Shown: positions 26,900-35,749 of the stretch, piece by piece
How the letters are laid out: every line of letters begins with the position of its first letter
How positions within the stretch are numbered: position 1 is the first letter of the stretch
Assembly (NCBI GenBank): GCA_964398865.1
Contig: CAYNOO010000004.1
Coordinates: 1-62,469 of the forward strand
DNA length: 62,469 bases
Reading direction: 5' to 3'
Source of the DNA: Phycocordibacter sp964398865
GTDB lineage: Bacteria; Patescibacteriota; Minisyncoccia; Phycocordibacterales; Phycocordibacteraceae
Notes under the pieces: generated by a model
Databases searched by the model: none
Told to the model about the DNA's origin: nothing
What the model saw: the letters and a program-made list of their open reading frames with translations, nothing else
Made by a program: the position numbers and the translations under genes

Positions 26900-27838
26900 T
26901 TATTCTTCTTTGTAGCTATTAAGATATTTCGGAAAAACCGCTTTGAACTTTTCAGCTGCTCCTATAAGCCACGGAAAATACGAACCTCTTTTAGAAAAGT
27001 CGTTTAAATCTCCCGATGAGGAAACTTTAATTCGGCTCGCCTTTCTTTCCGGTAACTCCATCCATTCAAGTGTTTCTCCAATCTCCCGTTCGATGTCACT
27101 CCGATGTTTATATAGATGTTTGTACAAATCCTTACTATTATTGATATACAATTCAACGCCAAAAAGCTTCTCCCGAGACTTGATTGTCAGAGCGATATGC
27201 GCCTGACTACTCCCAACACTTAACGTTAGCCAGTGTTGTGCGGATGGTTTTTGGAATCGGAGTGTGGAGCCGTTCTCTTTGGCATAATCTTTGAGCTGAG
27301 TCCAAAATTCCAGCTGTTTTAGATTTGTCTCAGTTCGTTCACCGCGTCCTGTTGATTCTTTGACCGTTTTTGCCCAATCGTTGGGCTTCGAAACTATGTC
27401 GAATTTCGGCGCTAGGGGAGAATTTTCAATTTGCCACACTTCTATCTTTACGAGATAAAACTCCGTGTTTTCGTCGGTATGTTCATTAAGCCAGTCCACC
27501 GCGCGACGATGTTCCTCGCGCGCATCTTTAACAACCCAGAGGACGATTTCAGCATCGTAGCCAGAAGCGTACGTGACTATTTTCCCGAGGTGGTCATGGT
27601 TGGTAATTTCAAGTTGATTTTCAATAATAATTTTTCTTCCTGTTCCTTCCTCCTCAGCAAGAATATCAACATTGAAGTCACCTACAGAAGCTTCGGTTTC
27701 AATGAGTTTTATATCGAACCCAACTTCGTTTCCCAGGAGTCGCAAGTTTTCTTCTTCGGCAAGCCAGCGGGTGAAATCACTCGCTTCGTGTTTCCATGCT
27801 TCGCGCAAATCGACTTTCTTTAGCTTCGCAAGTGCCAT
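26900..27838 (-). CDS. DUF4268 protein with PD-(D/E)XK nuclease-like fold
   Basis: 312 aa. The N-terminal half contains a nuclease-like core: VGDFNVDILAEEE near 51, RKIIIENQLE near 68 (E-x-Q in place of E-x-K), then DHLGKIVTYASGYDAEIVLWV. The C-terminal half matches DUF4268. Such proteins resemble NucS/restriction-like enzymes, and a defence or DNA-repair role is possible but not shown. The gene is flanked by 17-bp imperfect direct repeats, suggesting it arrived as a cassette. Confidence 0.78.
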   Translation of the reverse strand: MALAKLKKVDLREAWKHEASDFTRWLAEEENLRLLGNEVGFDIKLIETEASVGDFNVDILAEEEGTGRKIIIENQLEITNHDHLGKIVTYASGYDAEIVLWVVKDAREEHRRAVDWLNEHTDENTEFYLVKIEVWQIENSPLAPKFDIVSKPNDWAKTVKESTGRGERTETNLKQLEFWTQLKDYAKENGSTLRFQKPSAQHWLTLSVGSSQAHIALTIKSREKLFGVELYINNSKDLYKHLYKHRSDIEREIGETLEWMELPERKASRIKVSSSGDLNDFSKRGSYFPWLIGAAEKFKAVFPKYLNSYKEE

Positions 27839-27873
27839 GAGTCTTTATTATAACGTGGGGATGATTTGACTGA

Positions 27874-27908
27874 GGACTTGAGTTAGAAACGCGATTAGCT
27901 AAGACCCG
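27874..27908 (+). repeat. Imperfect direct repeat, right of the DUF4268 gene
   Basis: GGACTTGAGTTAGAAAC at 27874-27890; partner of 26854-26870. Confidence 0.6.
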
Positions 27909-27958
27909 CAAGGCAAATTAGCTGCTTACACTATCGATACGTTTGAGTGCTTTGAATT

Positions 27959-28669
27959 TTATGGATATTTAGTAATAAATTCACAGAGCTTATAACCTGA
28001 CAAGGTGAGTCGAAAATATTGGGTTCCCCTTATACTCGAAAGATCCTGATATACCCTTTTTGATATAAGAGCCAAATTTATTAGATTTTGTTCGCGCGCC
28101 TCTACCAGGCTCGGAAGATTATGTCCTATTTGTCTGGCAATCGTATGAAGCCAATCCTCCGCACTAGTACTACCAATGTTGACCGTAATTCCAGGACGCG
28201 CCTTGTCAGTAACAAGATCGAAATTTGCTTTAAGAATTAAAATATCACCGCTCGATAAATTGCGGCAAATTTGCATTAGTTCGTACGCGAGTCTTTCGTC
28301 CTCTTCTGAGCTGTTTTTTGAAATAGAAGATAGGAAAATAGATTTCATTGCCTTCATTCTCTCTTCGTCCGGCACCTCCTCATCAATAAATTCCAATAGT
28401 TCATTAAAGGACGCCTGGTTGCTGTTTGTTGCAAAATAATCTTCCTTTATTTCCCCTTTCTCTCGGTATTCGTTAAGTTCCCGTCCCAACTGTGTTAAGA
28501 GCTTAAACTTGAGAGAAGCTTGTACAAGTTTTCCTGCAGATAAAATCCACTCTTTCTTTTCTGAGGTAAGAATGCCAGTCAGAGCCTCCGCTAATTTCAG
28601 AGGGTTGCTAATGAAAGCGAGAGCGTCTTCGGGGCTGTCTAATTTAATTAGATCTTTATCTTTTGCCAT
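27959..28669 (-). CDS. Hypothetical protein, unrecognised
   Basis: 236 aa, mostly helical and charged, no membrane segment. Notable blocks are SPEDALAFISNPLKLAEAL at the N-terminus, FLSSISKNSSEEDERLAYEL near 122 and a C-terminal winged-helix-like LTLSGYKLCEFI. Lower GC than the surrounding housekeeping genes by eye. It stands next to the DUF4268 gene and a tRNA, so an accessory island is possible. No function assigned. Confidence 0.6.
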   Translation of the reverse strand: MAKDKDLIKLDSPEDALAFISNPLKLAEALTGILTSEKKEWILSAGKLVQASLKFKLLTQLGRELNEYREKGEIKEDYFATNSNQASFNELLEFIDEEVPDEERMKAMKSIFLSSISKNSSEEDERLAYELMQICRNLSSGDILILKANFDLVTDKARPGITVNIGSTSAEDWLHTIARQIGHNLPSLVEAREQNLINLALISKRVYQDLSSIRGTQYFRLTLSGYKLCEFITKYP

Positions 28670-28693
28670 AATTTATATGCCCTTCGGAGTCCA

Positions 28694-28834
28694 GGCTACT
28701 TCAAAAGCGCCTTCGTCAAATTTTGCTAAATTTGACGCGATTTTTACGCGCTCTCGTCTTGACGCTTAGGAAAGCATCCGCGACGTGAATTGAAGCTTTT
28801 TATAAAGCTTTGCTTTCTAAAAACATCAATTCAG
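28694..28834. other. Structured intergenic DNA 3' of tRNA-Gln
   Basis: Contains a perfect 10-bp stem with TGCT loop (CGTCAAATTT / AAATTTGACG, about 28713-28736) and a wider stem GAATTGA / TCAATTC (about 28787-28833) directly next to the tRNA 3' end. It includes AAGCTTTGCTT, similar to the motif in the leaders of other tRNAs here. No protein gene seen. Confidence 0.5.
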
Positions 28835-28905
28835 CTGCGGGTCAGGGACTCGAACCCCAATACCTTGCTCCAGAGGCAAGTGTCCTACCATTAGACGAAC
28901 CCGCA
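28835..28905 (-). tRNA. tRNA-Gln (CTG)
   Basis: 71 nt cloverleaf: 7-bp acceptor TGCGGGT/ACCCGCA, anticodon loop CTCTGGA (anticodon CTG), T-loop TTCGAGT, discriminator G. CCA not encoded. With gatA and gatC in the window, Gln-tRNA may be made by transamidation. Confidence 0.93.
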
Positions 28906-28978
28906 AAGATGGAGTAGCTGTCAAGTTTTAGGTGCCAGCTTCCAGCTTTAAGAGCCTACTATAAAAACAGCGTCGGTT

Positions 28979-30031
28979 CTAGTCTTCAAATACCTTTGCG
29001 AGAGAGTGCGGATTGTTCTCTTTCACGGATGCGCCCGAGACCACCATAAACTCTACGAGTCTCTCGAACTCGGGAAGTTTCTTCGCTCCCACATACCCCA
29101 TCGAAACGCGAATGCCGCCGACAAGCTTTGCCACGACGTCTTCAAGTTCTCCTGCGTAGGGCACCAATGCTGAGACGCCCTCAGGAACGATACCTTTCGA
29201 TGTTCCGAGATATCTGTCGTTCGCTTTCCCTTTTTTCAAAACTGCCATAGAGCCCATACCGCGGTACTCTTTGAATTTCTTTCCGCCTAACGTCACCATC
29301 TTTCCTGGCGCTGCATCAGTGCCTGCAAGCAAATTGCCAAGCATGACCGCAGAAGCGCCGGCGCCAAGTGCTTTCGCGATGTCTCCCGACATCCGCATGC
29401 CGCCGTCGGCAATCACTGGCACTCCGTATTTTTTAGCAACTGCTACGACATCCATAATTGCTGAGAGCTGAGGAACGCCAACGCCTGAAACGATGCGTGT
29501 GGTGCAAATGGAGCCAGGACCAATTCCAACCTTAATGCCGTCTGCGAACTTTACAAGCTCAAGTGCAGCTTCTTTTGTCGCTATGTTGCCAACCAGAAGC
29601 GGAGTCTTCCCTATCGCTTTCTTTATCTTCTTTGCGCCTGCAACTACATTCATGTTGTGACCGTGTGCTGAATCTACTGCAATAACGTCAGCCCCTGCTT
29701 TCTTGAGAGCGATAGCGCGCTCTAAATCAAATGCGCTGCATGCGGCACCTACGCGCACGCCCTGCTTTTTTGCATCCTTCACCATTTTCACTTCCTCTTC
29801 GAGCGTATTTGAGCGGTGAATGATGCCCAAACCCCCGAGCTTACCTAAAGCAACTGCCATCTTTGTTTCCGTCACTCTATCCATCGCGGCGGATATGATC
29901 GGGATAGTAAGAAAAAAGCCGCGTGCAATAGCGGTCTCCACATTGGCTTCGCGCGGCTCGACAGAGCTTTTCGCCGGGCGAATCAAGACATCATCGAAAG
30001 TGAGAAACTTCCCTGTGTGTACTTTCCCCAT
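28979..30031 (-). CDS. guaB: IMP dehydrogenase lacking CBS domains
   Basis: 350 aa from MGKVHTGKF (30046 and 30076 are alternative starts; anything longer would run into purN). Converts IMP to XMP in GMP synthesis. The catalytic loop is GPGSICTTR with Cys176, DNA encoding IADGGMR and LGNLLAGTDA supports the TIM barrel, and the Arg-Tyr dyad is in NDRYLG (R273-Y274). These features favour IMPDH over GMP reductase. The ~120-residue CBS pair found in most IMPDHs is missing, so adenine/guanine-nucleotide regulation through that domain is absent. Divergent from purN. Confidence 0.92.
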   Translation of the reverse strand: MGKVHTGKFLTFDDVLIRPAKSSVEPREANVETAIARGFFLTIPIISAAMDRVTETKMAVALGKLGGLGIIHRSNTLEEEVKMVKDAKKQGVRVGAACSAFDLERAIALKKAGADVIAVDSAHGHNMNVVAGAKKIKKAIGKTPLLVGNIATKEAALELVKFADGIKVGIGPGSICTTRIVSGVGVPQLSAIMDVVAVAKKYGVPVIADGGMRMSGDIAKALGAGASAVMLGNLLAGTDAAPGKMVTLGGKKFKEYRGMGSMAVLKKGKANDRYLGTSKGIVPEGVSALVPYAGELEDVVAKLVGGIRVSMGYVGAKKLPEFERLVEFMVVSGASVKENNPHSLAKVFED

Positions 30032-30098
30032 GCCCCAGGATACCATTGAAGGTGTGGCGGCGCCAAGTAGCGCCATTCGTGGGGAAAACATAGAAAAT

Positions 30099-30689
30099 AT
30101 GAGCTCAAAAACACCGAAAAATATAGCTGTTTTCGTCTCCGGAACCGGCTCGAACTTTGAAGCGATGTTGAAAGAGGGCGTGCCTATAGCACTCGTTATC
30201 GCCGACCGCCCATGCAAAGCATTGGAGACAGCGAAGGAAAAAGGAATCCCTGCCAAGCTCATAGAGCGGAAAAGTTTCGGGAGTGACTTTGATCGCAGCG
30301 TCTACACGGGTCAAATTCTTGAGGCACTACAGGCATATAAGATTGATCTGGTCGCGATGGCAGGATTCATGACCATTCTTGCTGACTCTCTATTTTCAAC
30401 GTACGAAGGGCACATCCTAAACACACACCCTTCCCTTCTTCCCCTTTTCAAAGGTGACCACGCTGTTAAAGATGCGCTTCAAGCTGGAACAAAAGAAACC
30501 GGCTGCACCATCCACATCGCGACAGCAGCGCTCGACGAGGGTCCCATACTCGCGCAAAAGAGTGTTCCCATATTTCCTGGCGACACGGTGGAAACTCTGC
30601 ACGAACGAATAAAAACTGAAGAAAGAAAGCTGTATCCGCAGGTTCTAAAAGATATACTTGCCGGCACCCTTGCGTTAAGCAAAGCCTAG
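30099..30689 (+). CDS. purN: Phosphoribosylglycinamide formyltransferase
   Basis: 196 aa from MSSKTPKN; the upstream in-frame stretch overlaps guaB and is shadow. The third step of purine synthesis, formyl transfer from 10-formyl-THF to GAR. N-terminal VFVSGTGSNFEAML, the HPSLLPLFKGDHAV block with the catalytic His near 108, and GCTIHIATAALDEGPIL with the catalytic Asp. No other purine-ring genes are in view, so its use as part of salvage or a partial pathway is unclear. Confidence 0.92.
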   Translation: MSSKTPKNIAVFVSGTGSNFEAMLKEGVPIALVIADRPCKALETAKEKGIPAKLIERKSFGSDFDRSVYTGQILEALQAYKIDLVAMAGFMTILADSLFSTYEGHILNTHPSLLPLFKGDHAVKDALQAGTKETGCTIHIATAALDEGPILAQKSVPIFPGDTVETLHERIKTEERKLYPQVLKDILAGTLALSKA

Positions 30690-30714
30690 GATTACAATAC
30701 CGGTTCACAACTGA

Positions 30715-30830
30715 ATACGTATCAAGAGTGCGGTATTTTCGCTTCAAGCGAAAAAGGAGTTCTGGCTCCACCCGCCGGCAACCATTCGGAAACGAAACGG
30801 TGCCCCATCCAGCCCTTCGGGGAAGATATC
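30715..30830 (+). ncRNA. SAM-I (S-box) riboswitch
   Basis: Conserved S-box elements are in order: P1 5' side, ATCAAGAGTGCGG (K-turn region), CTGGC, CCCGCCGGCAACC, GGTGCC, TCCAG, and the closing GAAGATAT. It lies directly upstream of metK, the standard S-box target, and is followed by an intrinsic terminator, so SAM binding should stop metK transcription. Confidence 0.9.
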
Positions 30831-30835
30831 TAAAA

Positions 30836-30866
30836 CCATCTCTCCTTTAGGAGAGATTTTTATTTA
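30836..30866 (+). terminator. Riboswitch expression-platform terminator
   Basis: ATCTCTCC TTTA GGAGAGAT stem (30837-30857) then TTTTTATTT. It lies between the SAM-I aptamer and metK. Confidence 0.88.
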
Positions 30867-30889
30867 TTATTCAAGTTTTAAAAACACTC

Positions 30890-31942
30890 ATGCTTCACTT
30901 ACTTAAAACATACACAACCGAAAGCGTTACCGCAGGACATCCTGACAAAGTCTGCGACCAGATATCAGATGCAATTTTAGACGCTTGCCTCACACAAGAC
31001 CCAACAAGTCGCGTTGCAGTCGAATCGTTCGGTAGTCACGGATACATGATGCTCGGCGGTGAAGTGCGGACGAACGCGACGGTTGATTATTCAGGCATCG
31101 CGCGTCAGGTCTACAAAGACATCGGCTACACGGAGGAATTGGAAATTCTAGAGCATATAGCGAGACAATCTGGAGATATCGCGATGGGTGTTGACACAGG
31201 TGGCGCAGGCGATCAAGGAATCATGTACGGCTATGCCACGAACGAAACGAAAGAGATGCTTCCTTTAGGCGTCGTACTTTCACATGCGCTTGCACGACGC
31301 CTTGAAGTGCTCCGCCGCAACGGTACCCTTCCTTGGGCGAAACCAGACGGAAAAACACAGGTGACCATTTCAAATGGGAAAGTCATTACTGCCCTCACGT
31401 CGACCCAGCATGCAGAAGAGATTTCTCAAGAAGAGATACGTACAGGGCTTGTTGAACATCTATTCGCGCCAGTTCTTGGCGACCTTACTGGTATAGAGAT
31501 ACTGGTGAACCCCACCGGAAAATTCGTCCAGGGAGGATTTGAAGCTGATGCGGGACTCACCGGTCGCAAGATAATGGTGGACACGTATGGGGGCTTGATG
31601 CCGCACGGAGGCGGCGCATTCTCCGGTAAAGACGCTACAAAAGTCGACCGTTCAGCCGCATACATGTGCAGATTCGCCGCAAAGAATCTTGTAGCGAATG
31701 GCTACGGAACGAAAATACTCGTATCCGTCGCCTACGCAATCGGACGCGTGGAGCCAGTGATGGTAGAAGCGTTTGACGACTCCGGTAAAGACTTAAGCGA
31801 AATAGTGCAGAAAAATTTTGATTTCCGACCGCGCGCCATCATTGAACGCTTAGGTCTCACCCGCCCTATATTCAAAGAGACGGCTGCATACGGACACTTC
31901 GGTGTTGAAGGCAGACCTTGGGAAAAGATTGAAAAAATCTAA
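30890..31942 (+). CDS. metK: S-adenosylmethionine synthetase
   Basis: 350 aa, about 30 shorter than typical. Makes SAM from Met and ATP. N-terminal ESVTAGHPDKVCDQISDA (ATP-binding His/Asp), GAGDQGIMYGYATNE near 105, and the glycine-rich GGGAFSGKD loop near 241. No SD; the leader is the SAM-I riboswitch. A strong terminator follows. Confidence 0.95.
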   Translation: MLHLLKTYTTESVTAGHPDKVCDQISDAILDACLTQDPTSRVAVESFGSHGYMMLGGEVRTNATVDYSGIARQVYKDIGYTEELEILEHIARQSGDIAMGVDTGGAGDQGIMYGYATNETKEMLPLGVVLSHALARRLEVLRRNGTLPWAKPDGKTQVTISNGKVITALTSTQHAEEISQEEIRTGLVEHLFAPVLGDLTGIEILVNPTGKFVQGGFEADAGLTGRKIMVDTYGGLMPHGGGAFSGKDATKVDRSAAYMCRFAAKNLVANGYGTKILVSVAYAIGRVEPVMVEAFDDSGKDLSEIVQKNFDFRPRAIIERLGLTRPIFKETAAYGHFGVEGRPWEKIEKI

Positions 31943-31961
31943 TACCGGAATAGCTAACCTT

Positions 31962-31995
31962 ATAAAAAACCCCGAGCACGCTCGGGGTTTTTTAT
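31962..31995. terminator. Bidirectional terminator between metK and the SIMPL gene
   Basis: AAAAAACCCCGAGC..GCTCGGGGTTTTTT palindrome between two convergent genes. Long T/A runs on both sides make it work in both directions. Confidence 0.92.
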
Positions 31996-32014
31996 ATTCA
32001 GAATCGTAAAAGCA

Positions 32015-32791
32015 TTAGCGTACGAAGAACGTTGCGCGAGCAGTGACCATCACATCTTTTTCGATTGACTGCGTGTCGTATGTGCCGTAGTCAGTTACCT
32101 CTATGGAGTTCGGTGCAAGTACTTGCACAACGCCCGACGAAGCCGCTTTCAAAGCACCCACCTTCTGATCACCCGCTTTTGCAAGCTCTGTCGCGCGCGC
32201 TTTCGCATCCTTCACTGCGTCTGCAAGAAGAGACACTCGTAATTCAGCCAGGTTGGAGATGTAAAATTCAAGACCGTTACCTGAAATGAATATTCCTTTA
32301 TCAGCGAGCTGAGTGATATTTTTTGATAATGCATTAATCCCCTGAACGTCCTTGGAATTTACCGTTATCTCTTCTCGAAGATTAAACTGTCGGGGACCAG
32401 TGTTTGAGTTGTAGTTATAAATTTCCTCTACGAAAACCGGTGATACATCGATAGCATCAGCCGCAACGTTGTTCCCTTTCAGAAATGCCTGAACTGCCTC
32501 CGAGTCTTTCGCAAGAAGTGGATACCCACTCTGAAGCGTACCCTCGCTTACCTTGCGTGAGATATTGATGCGCCACTTCACGGTGTCTGCAGTAACGTGA
32601 GTTTTTGCGGAGCCAGTGACAGCAATCACATTATCGAGAGAATGCACTGCATAAAAAGCGTATGAACCGATAGCGGAAGCAAGTATCAAAGATGCCCCAA
32701 CAATTATAGGAACGAATGCCGGGACTGAAATGTGAATCCGCGTCTCAGTGGATGAACCGCGAGAAGCTAAGATATTTTGTATAGAATCCAT
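32015..32791 (-). CDS. SIMPL-domain (DUF541) envelope protein
   Basis: 258 aa. An N-terminal membrane anchor near 27-50 is followed by an extracytoplasmic SIMPL domain (AVTGSAKTHVTADTVKWRINIS near 57, AELRVSLLADAVKDAKARATELA near 186). These proteins are linked to outer-surface stress protection; the biochemical role is unknown. A TATACT -10 box ends 8 bp before the ATG, so the mRNA is probably leaderless. Confidence 0.85.
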   Translation of the reverse strand: MDSIQNILASRGSSTETRIHISVPAFVPIIVGASLILASAIGSYAFYAVHSLDNVIAVTGSAKTHVTADTVKWRINISRKVSEGTLQSGYPLLAKDSEAVQAFLKGNNVAADAIDVSPVFVEEIYNYNSNTGPRQFNLREEITVNSKDVQGINALSKNITQLADKGIFISGNGLEFYISNLAELRVSLLADAVKDAKARATELAKAGDQKVGALKAASSGVVQVLAPNSIEVTDYGTYDTQSIEKDVMVTARATFFVR

Positions 32792-32831
32792 ATGCTTTAA
32801 GTATACTCCTTATCTAAATCTAAATGTCGTG

Positions 32832-34586
32832 TTAAGCATCTTTCTTCAAACACGCTTTTAAGAAAGCAGTAAAGAGTGGGTGCGGAGCGAGTGGTCGCGC
32901 TTGAAGTTCAGGATGAAATTGAGTGCCGAGCATGAATGGGTGTGTCTCGCGTGGTAACTCTGCAATCTCCATGAGAATTCCCGAAGGTGATATGCCTGAA
33001 AACACAACACCTCCCTCTTCAAATTGCGCTACGTACTCTGGATTCACTTCGTAACGATGACGATGCCGCTCTTCCACGGAATCTTCTCCGTATGCCTCTC
33101 CGGCTATGCTTCCTTTCTTAAGAAGCGCCGGATAGACGCCGAGGCGCATAGTGGCGCCATAGTCTTCCTTCGCAAGAATTGCTTTCTGTTCTGGAAGTAT
33201 ATCGATGACGGGGTGCGTAGGATTTGAGTCGATTTCTGTCGTATGAGAACCCGGTAATTTGAGCACATTTCTCGCGTACTCAATAAGCATCAACTGCATG
33301 CCGTAACAAAGACCAAAATACGGGATTTTCTGCTCGCGCGCGTACTTTATTGCTAATATCTTTCCCTCAATGCCGGTTTCCCCGAAGCCTCCCGGCACGA
33401 TGATACCGTGATACTGCTTCAAAGCTGAAACCGACTTAGGGTTCTTCTGAAAGTCTTTTGCGTTGACCCATGTAATGTCAGCACGTGCACCAACAGCAGC
33501 TGCGGAAAACTTTATTGCCTCTATGACAGAAAGATACGCGTCCGAGAGTACAAAATCCCCCGTATCAAAATACTTTCCGACGATCGCAATCTTCAATTCT
33601 TTTTTCGCACTCTTTATTTTTGCCACAAAGTTCTGCCAGTCCGCAAGACCTGATGTGGGTTTTTTGGGAAGCTTCAAGGCTTTCAAAAGCATCTCGCCTA
33701 TCTTCTCGCGCTCAAAATTCAATGGTACATCGTAAATCGATTCGACATCAGGAGCCGAAATAATGTGGTCAGCTGATACGTTGGAACTGATTGCAATCTT
33801 TTCCTTGCGTCGCTGATCAAGTCGCTGCGACGAGCGTGCGATGATGATGTTCGCTTGCACGCCGTATGAGTTCAGCTGCTGCACGGCATTCTGCGTGGGA
33901 CGAGTTTTCATCTCGCCCAAATTTCCTGGAACCGGCAAGTACGAGACGAGAATGAAAATAACATCTTCTGGATGCTCTAACTTCAACACACGGGCAGCTT
34001 CTATGAAAAGTGCGTTCTGAAAATCTCCTACCGTGCCGCCAATCTCGATAACGGAAATGTCAGAACCGTTCTCTTCGCTTGCGCGCCTGATGCGTCCTAT
34101 GATTTCATCCCGCACATGTGGTATCGCTTCGACGCATTTTCCCTTGTAACCGAGGTTTCGCTCTTTCAGAAGTACGCTCTGATACACCATGCCGCTCGTC
34201 ATGTAGTCCTCCGCATTCAATGACACATTCAAGAATCTTTCGTAATTCCCCATGTCTTGGTCAGTCTCCAGACCAGAGCGGAGCACGAACACTTCGCCGT
34301 GTTCGGTCGGATTCATCGTTCCTGCATCAACATTCAAGTACGGATCTACTTTGACCGCGTTCACTTTATATCCCTTGCTCTGAAGGATGAGTGCTACCGA
34401 AGAGGTTGCGATACCTTTGCCAACACCGCTCATCACTCCGCCGATGACGAAGATGTACTTATGGCGCTTCTTGCGAGTCGCCTTTGCGGGAGCTTCGGTT
34501 GACTGAGAGCTGCCTTCGCGGGAGCTTCGGCGAGCCGAAGGGGGGTTAGTGCCCGATCTTTTTTTAGTTGATCGAGCGTCTTCCAT
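32832..34586 (-). CDS. pyrG: CTP synthase
   Basis: 584 aa. Amination of UTP to CTP. A poorly conserved ~42-residue basic/Ser-rich N-terminus precedes the synthetase domain (KYIFVIGGVMSGVGKGI). The C-terminal class I glutamine amidotransferase has the nucleophile in GLCYGMQ (Cys near 426) and the catalytic His-Glu in FHPE (near 556). The N-terminal extension is longer than in the family; its last part repeats Ser/Ala codons. Confidence 0.95.
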   Translation of the reverse strand: MEDARSTKKRSGTNPPSARRSSREGSSQSTEAPAKATRKKRHKYIFVIGGVMSGVGKGIATSSVALILQSKGYKVNAVKVDPYLNVDAGTMNPTEHGEVFVLRSGLETDQDMGNYERFLNVSLNAEDYMTSGMVYQSVLLKERNLGYKGKCVEAIPHVRDEIIGRIRRASEENGSDISVIEIGGTVGDFQNALFIEAARVLKLEHPEDVIFILVSYLPVPGNLGEMKTRPTQNAVQQLNSYGVQANIIIARSSQRLDQRRKEKIAISSNVSADHIISAPDVESIYDVPLNFEREKIGEMLLKALKLPKKPTSGLADWQNFVAKIKSAKKELKIAIVGKYFDTGDFVLSDAYLSVIEAIKFSAAAVGARADITWVNAKDFQKNPKSVSALKQYHGIIVPGGFGETGIEGKILAIKYAREQKIPYFGLCYGMQLMLIEYARNVLKLPGSHTTEIDSNPTHPVIDILPEQKAILAKEDYGATMRLGVYPALLKKGSIAGEAYGEDSVEERHRHRYEVNPEYVAQFEEGGVVFSGISPSGILMEIAELPRETHPFMLGTQFHPELQARPLAPHPLFTAFLKACLKKDA

Positions 34587-34604
34587 ATCGGACTAGGATA
34601 GCAT

Positions 34605-34680
34605 GGCAAGCTGCCAGGTTCCAGCTTGTAGCTTCCAGACTCTAAACCTAACAGCCGGCACCTGACAAGCTACAGTCTGT
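34605..34680. repeat. Intergenic AGCTTCCAG/CAGGTTCCAG repeat patch
   Basis: Short imperfect repeats (CAGGTTCCAGCTTGTAGC, AGCTTCCAG) like those near 28925-28955 and 17694-17721. No gene here. Function unknown. Confidence 0.4.
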
Positions 34681-34682
34681 TT

Positions 34683-35603
34683 TTACACCGAAAGATACTT
34701 ACGAACTGCAAGAAACGAGGACAGGGCTCCAAGAAATGCGCCTGCGAGTATGAGCACTATGAAGAATATAGGAAACGACGAAAGGTAGTGCGCAAAGATG
34801 TCTGCGCCGAACATTTTCTGGGTAGGTCCTTTCAGAAGCCACGCCAGAGGAAAGAAAGCTATCAAGGCAATAAGACCGGAAACGATGCCATATAAGGTAC
34901 CTTCCACAACGAAGGGTCCCCGGATATACATGTTTGAAGCTCCCACCAAGCGCATGACTGATATCTCTTCGCGAGCGGTATAGATAGCCAGCCTGATGGT
35001 GTTGAACGTAATCAACACGGAAGCGGCTGAAAAGATAAAAATCATAAACCAGCCGAATTGCCGCACATACGTCGTGACATTCTCCAACTGCACTATGACA
35101 GTCTTGTTTTGCGCATAGTTTACAGAACTGATGAAAGGATTCCCATTGGAGTCATTTTGATGATCACTAAGAAAAGCGGCTATCGATTCATACTGCGACG
35201 GCTGCTTCGCTTTGATCGCAAGCGCAGCACCGAATGGGTTGTCGCTCAACTCATCAAGCGCTTGGAGCGTGAGTTGGTCGTCCTGATGGCGTGCGCGAAA
35301 TTCAGCGACAGCATCGTCCCGAGACGTGTATGTCACATAGGCAACTTCCGGAATATTCTGCAGCACCGTTTTGAAATCAAGAATTGATTGCTCGGTAGCC
35401 TCAGTAACGAAGTAGACATTCACATCAACCTTGTCTTTGACATAGGAAACGAACTCACCGACGAGCGTATTCAAGAACATCAGCGAGCCGATGATTATCA
35501 AGGTCATGGTCATCACGAAAATGGACGCGAGCGAAACGAAACTGTTTCGCATCACGTTTACGGATCCCGCCTTAAGTACTCGTCGTATTTTAGTCCACAA
35601 CAT
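34683..35603 (-). CDS. ftsX: Cell-division ABC permease
   Basis: 306 aa. Four transmembrane helices: one N-terminal (about 22-45), then an extracytoplasmic loop of about 120 residues, then three C-terminal helices (about 180-205, 230-255, 275-300). With FtsE it controls peptidoglycan hydrolysis at the septum. The spacing to ftsE is 143 bp, longer than usual, and holds a hairpin. Confidence 0.92.
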   Translation of the reverse strand: MLWTKIRRVLKAGSVNVMRNSFVSLASIFVMTMTLIIIGSLMFLNTLVGEFVSYVKDKVDVNVYFVTEATEQSILDFKTVLQNIPEVAYVTYTSRDDAVAEFRARHQDDQLTLQALDELSDNPFGAALAIKAKQPSQYESIAAFLSDHQNDSNGNPFISSVNYAQNKTVIVQLENVTTYVRQFGWFMIFIFSAASVLITFNTIRLAIYTAREEISVMRLVGASNMYIRGPFVVEGTLYGIVSGLIALIAFFPLAWLLKGPTQKMFGADIFAHYLSSFPIFFIVLILAGAFLGALSSFLAVRKYLSV

Positions 35604-35715
35604 ATAGCTTTATTTTACGCGCGCCGCATCACTTGTCTTAGCAGTAGAAAGTTGGTGAAGAGAAATAATCATAGTCTTTATTTATTATACTTTAGGTCTG
35701 TGATCCGGCATCTAA

Positions 35716-35749
35716 TAGAATCTAAACTCGCGGACTCGTTAAGATTCTA
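35716..35749 (-). promoter_or_regulatory. Hairpin between ftsE and ftsX
   Basis: TAGAATCT (35716-35723) and AGATTCTA (35742-35749) form an 8-bp stem overlapping the ftsE stop. Without a clear U-run it is more likely a partial terminator or processing site. A TATAAT box lies further downstream on the minus strand (about 35684-35690), which could drive ftsX separately. Confidence 0.4.

Noticed and set aside
29820..30098. N-terminal extension of purN and the long upstream part of guaB
   Set aside because: The two would overlap on opposite strands; motif positions support the short starts.
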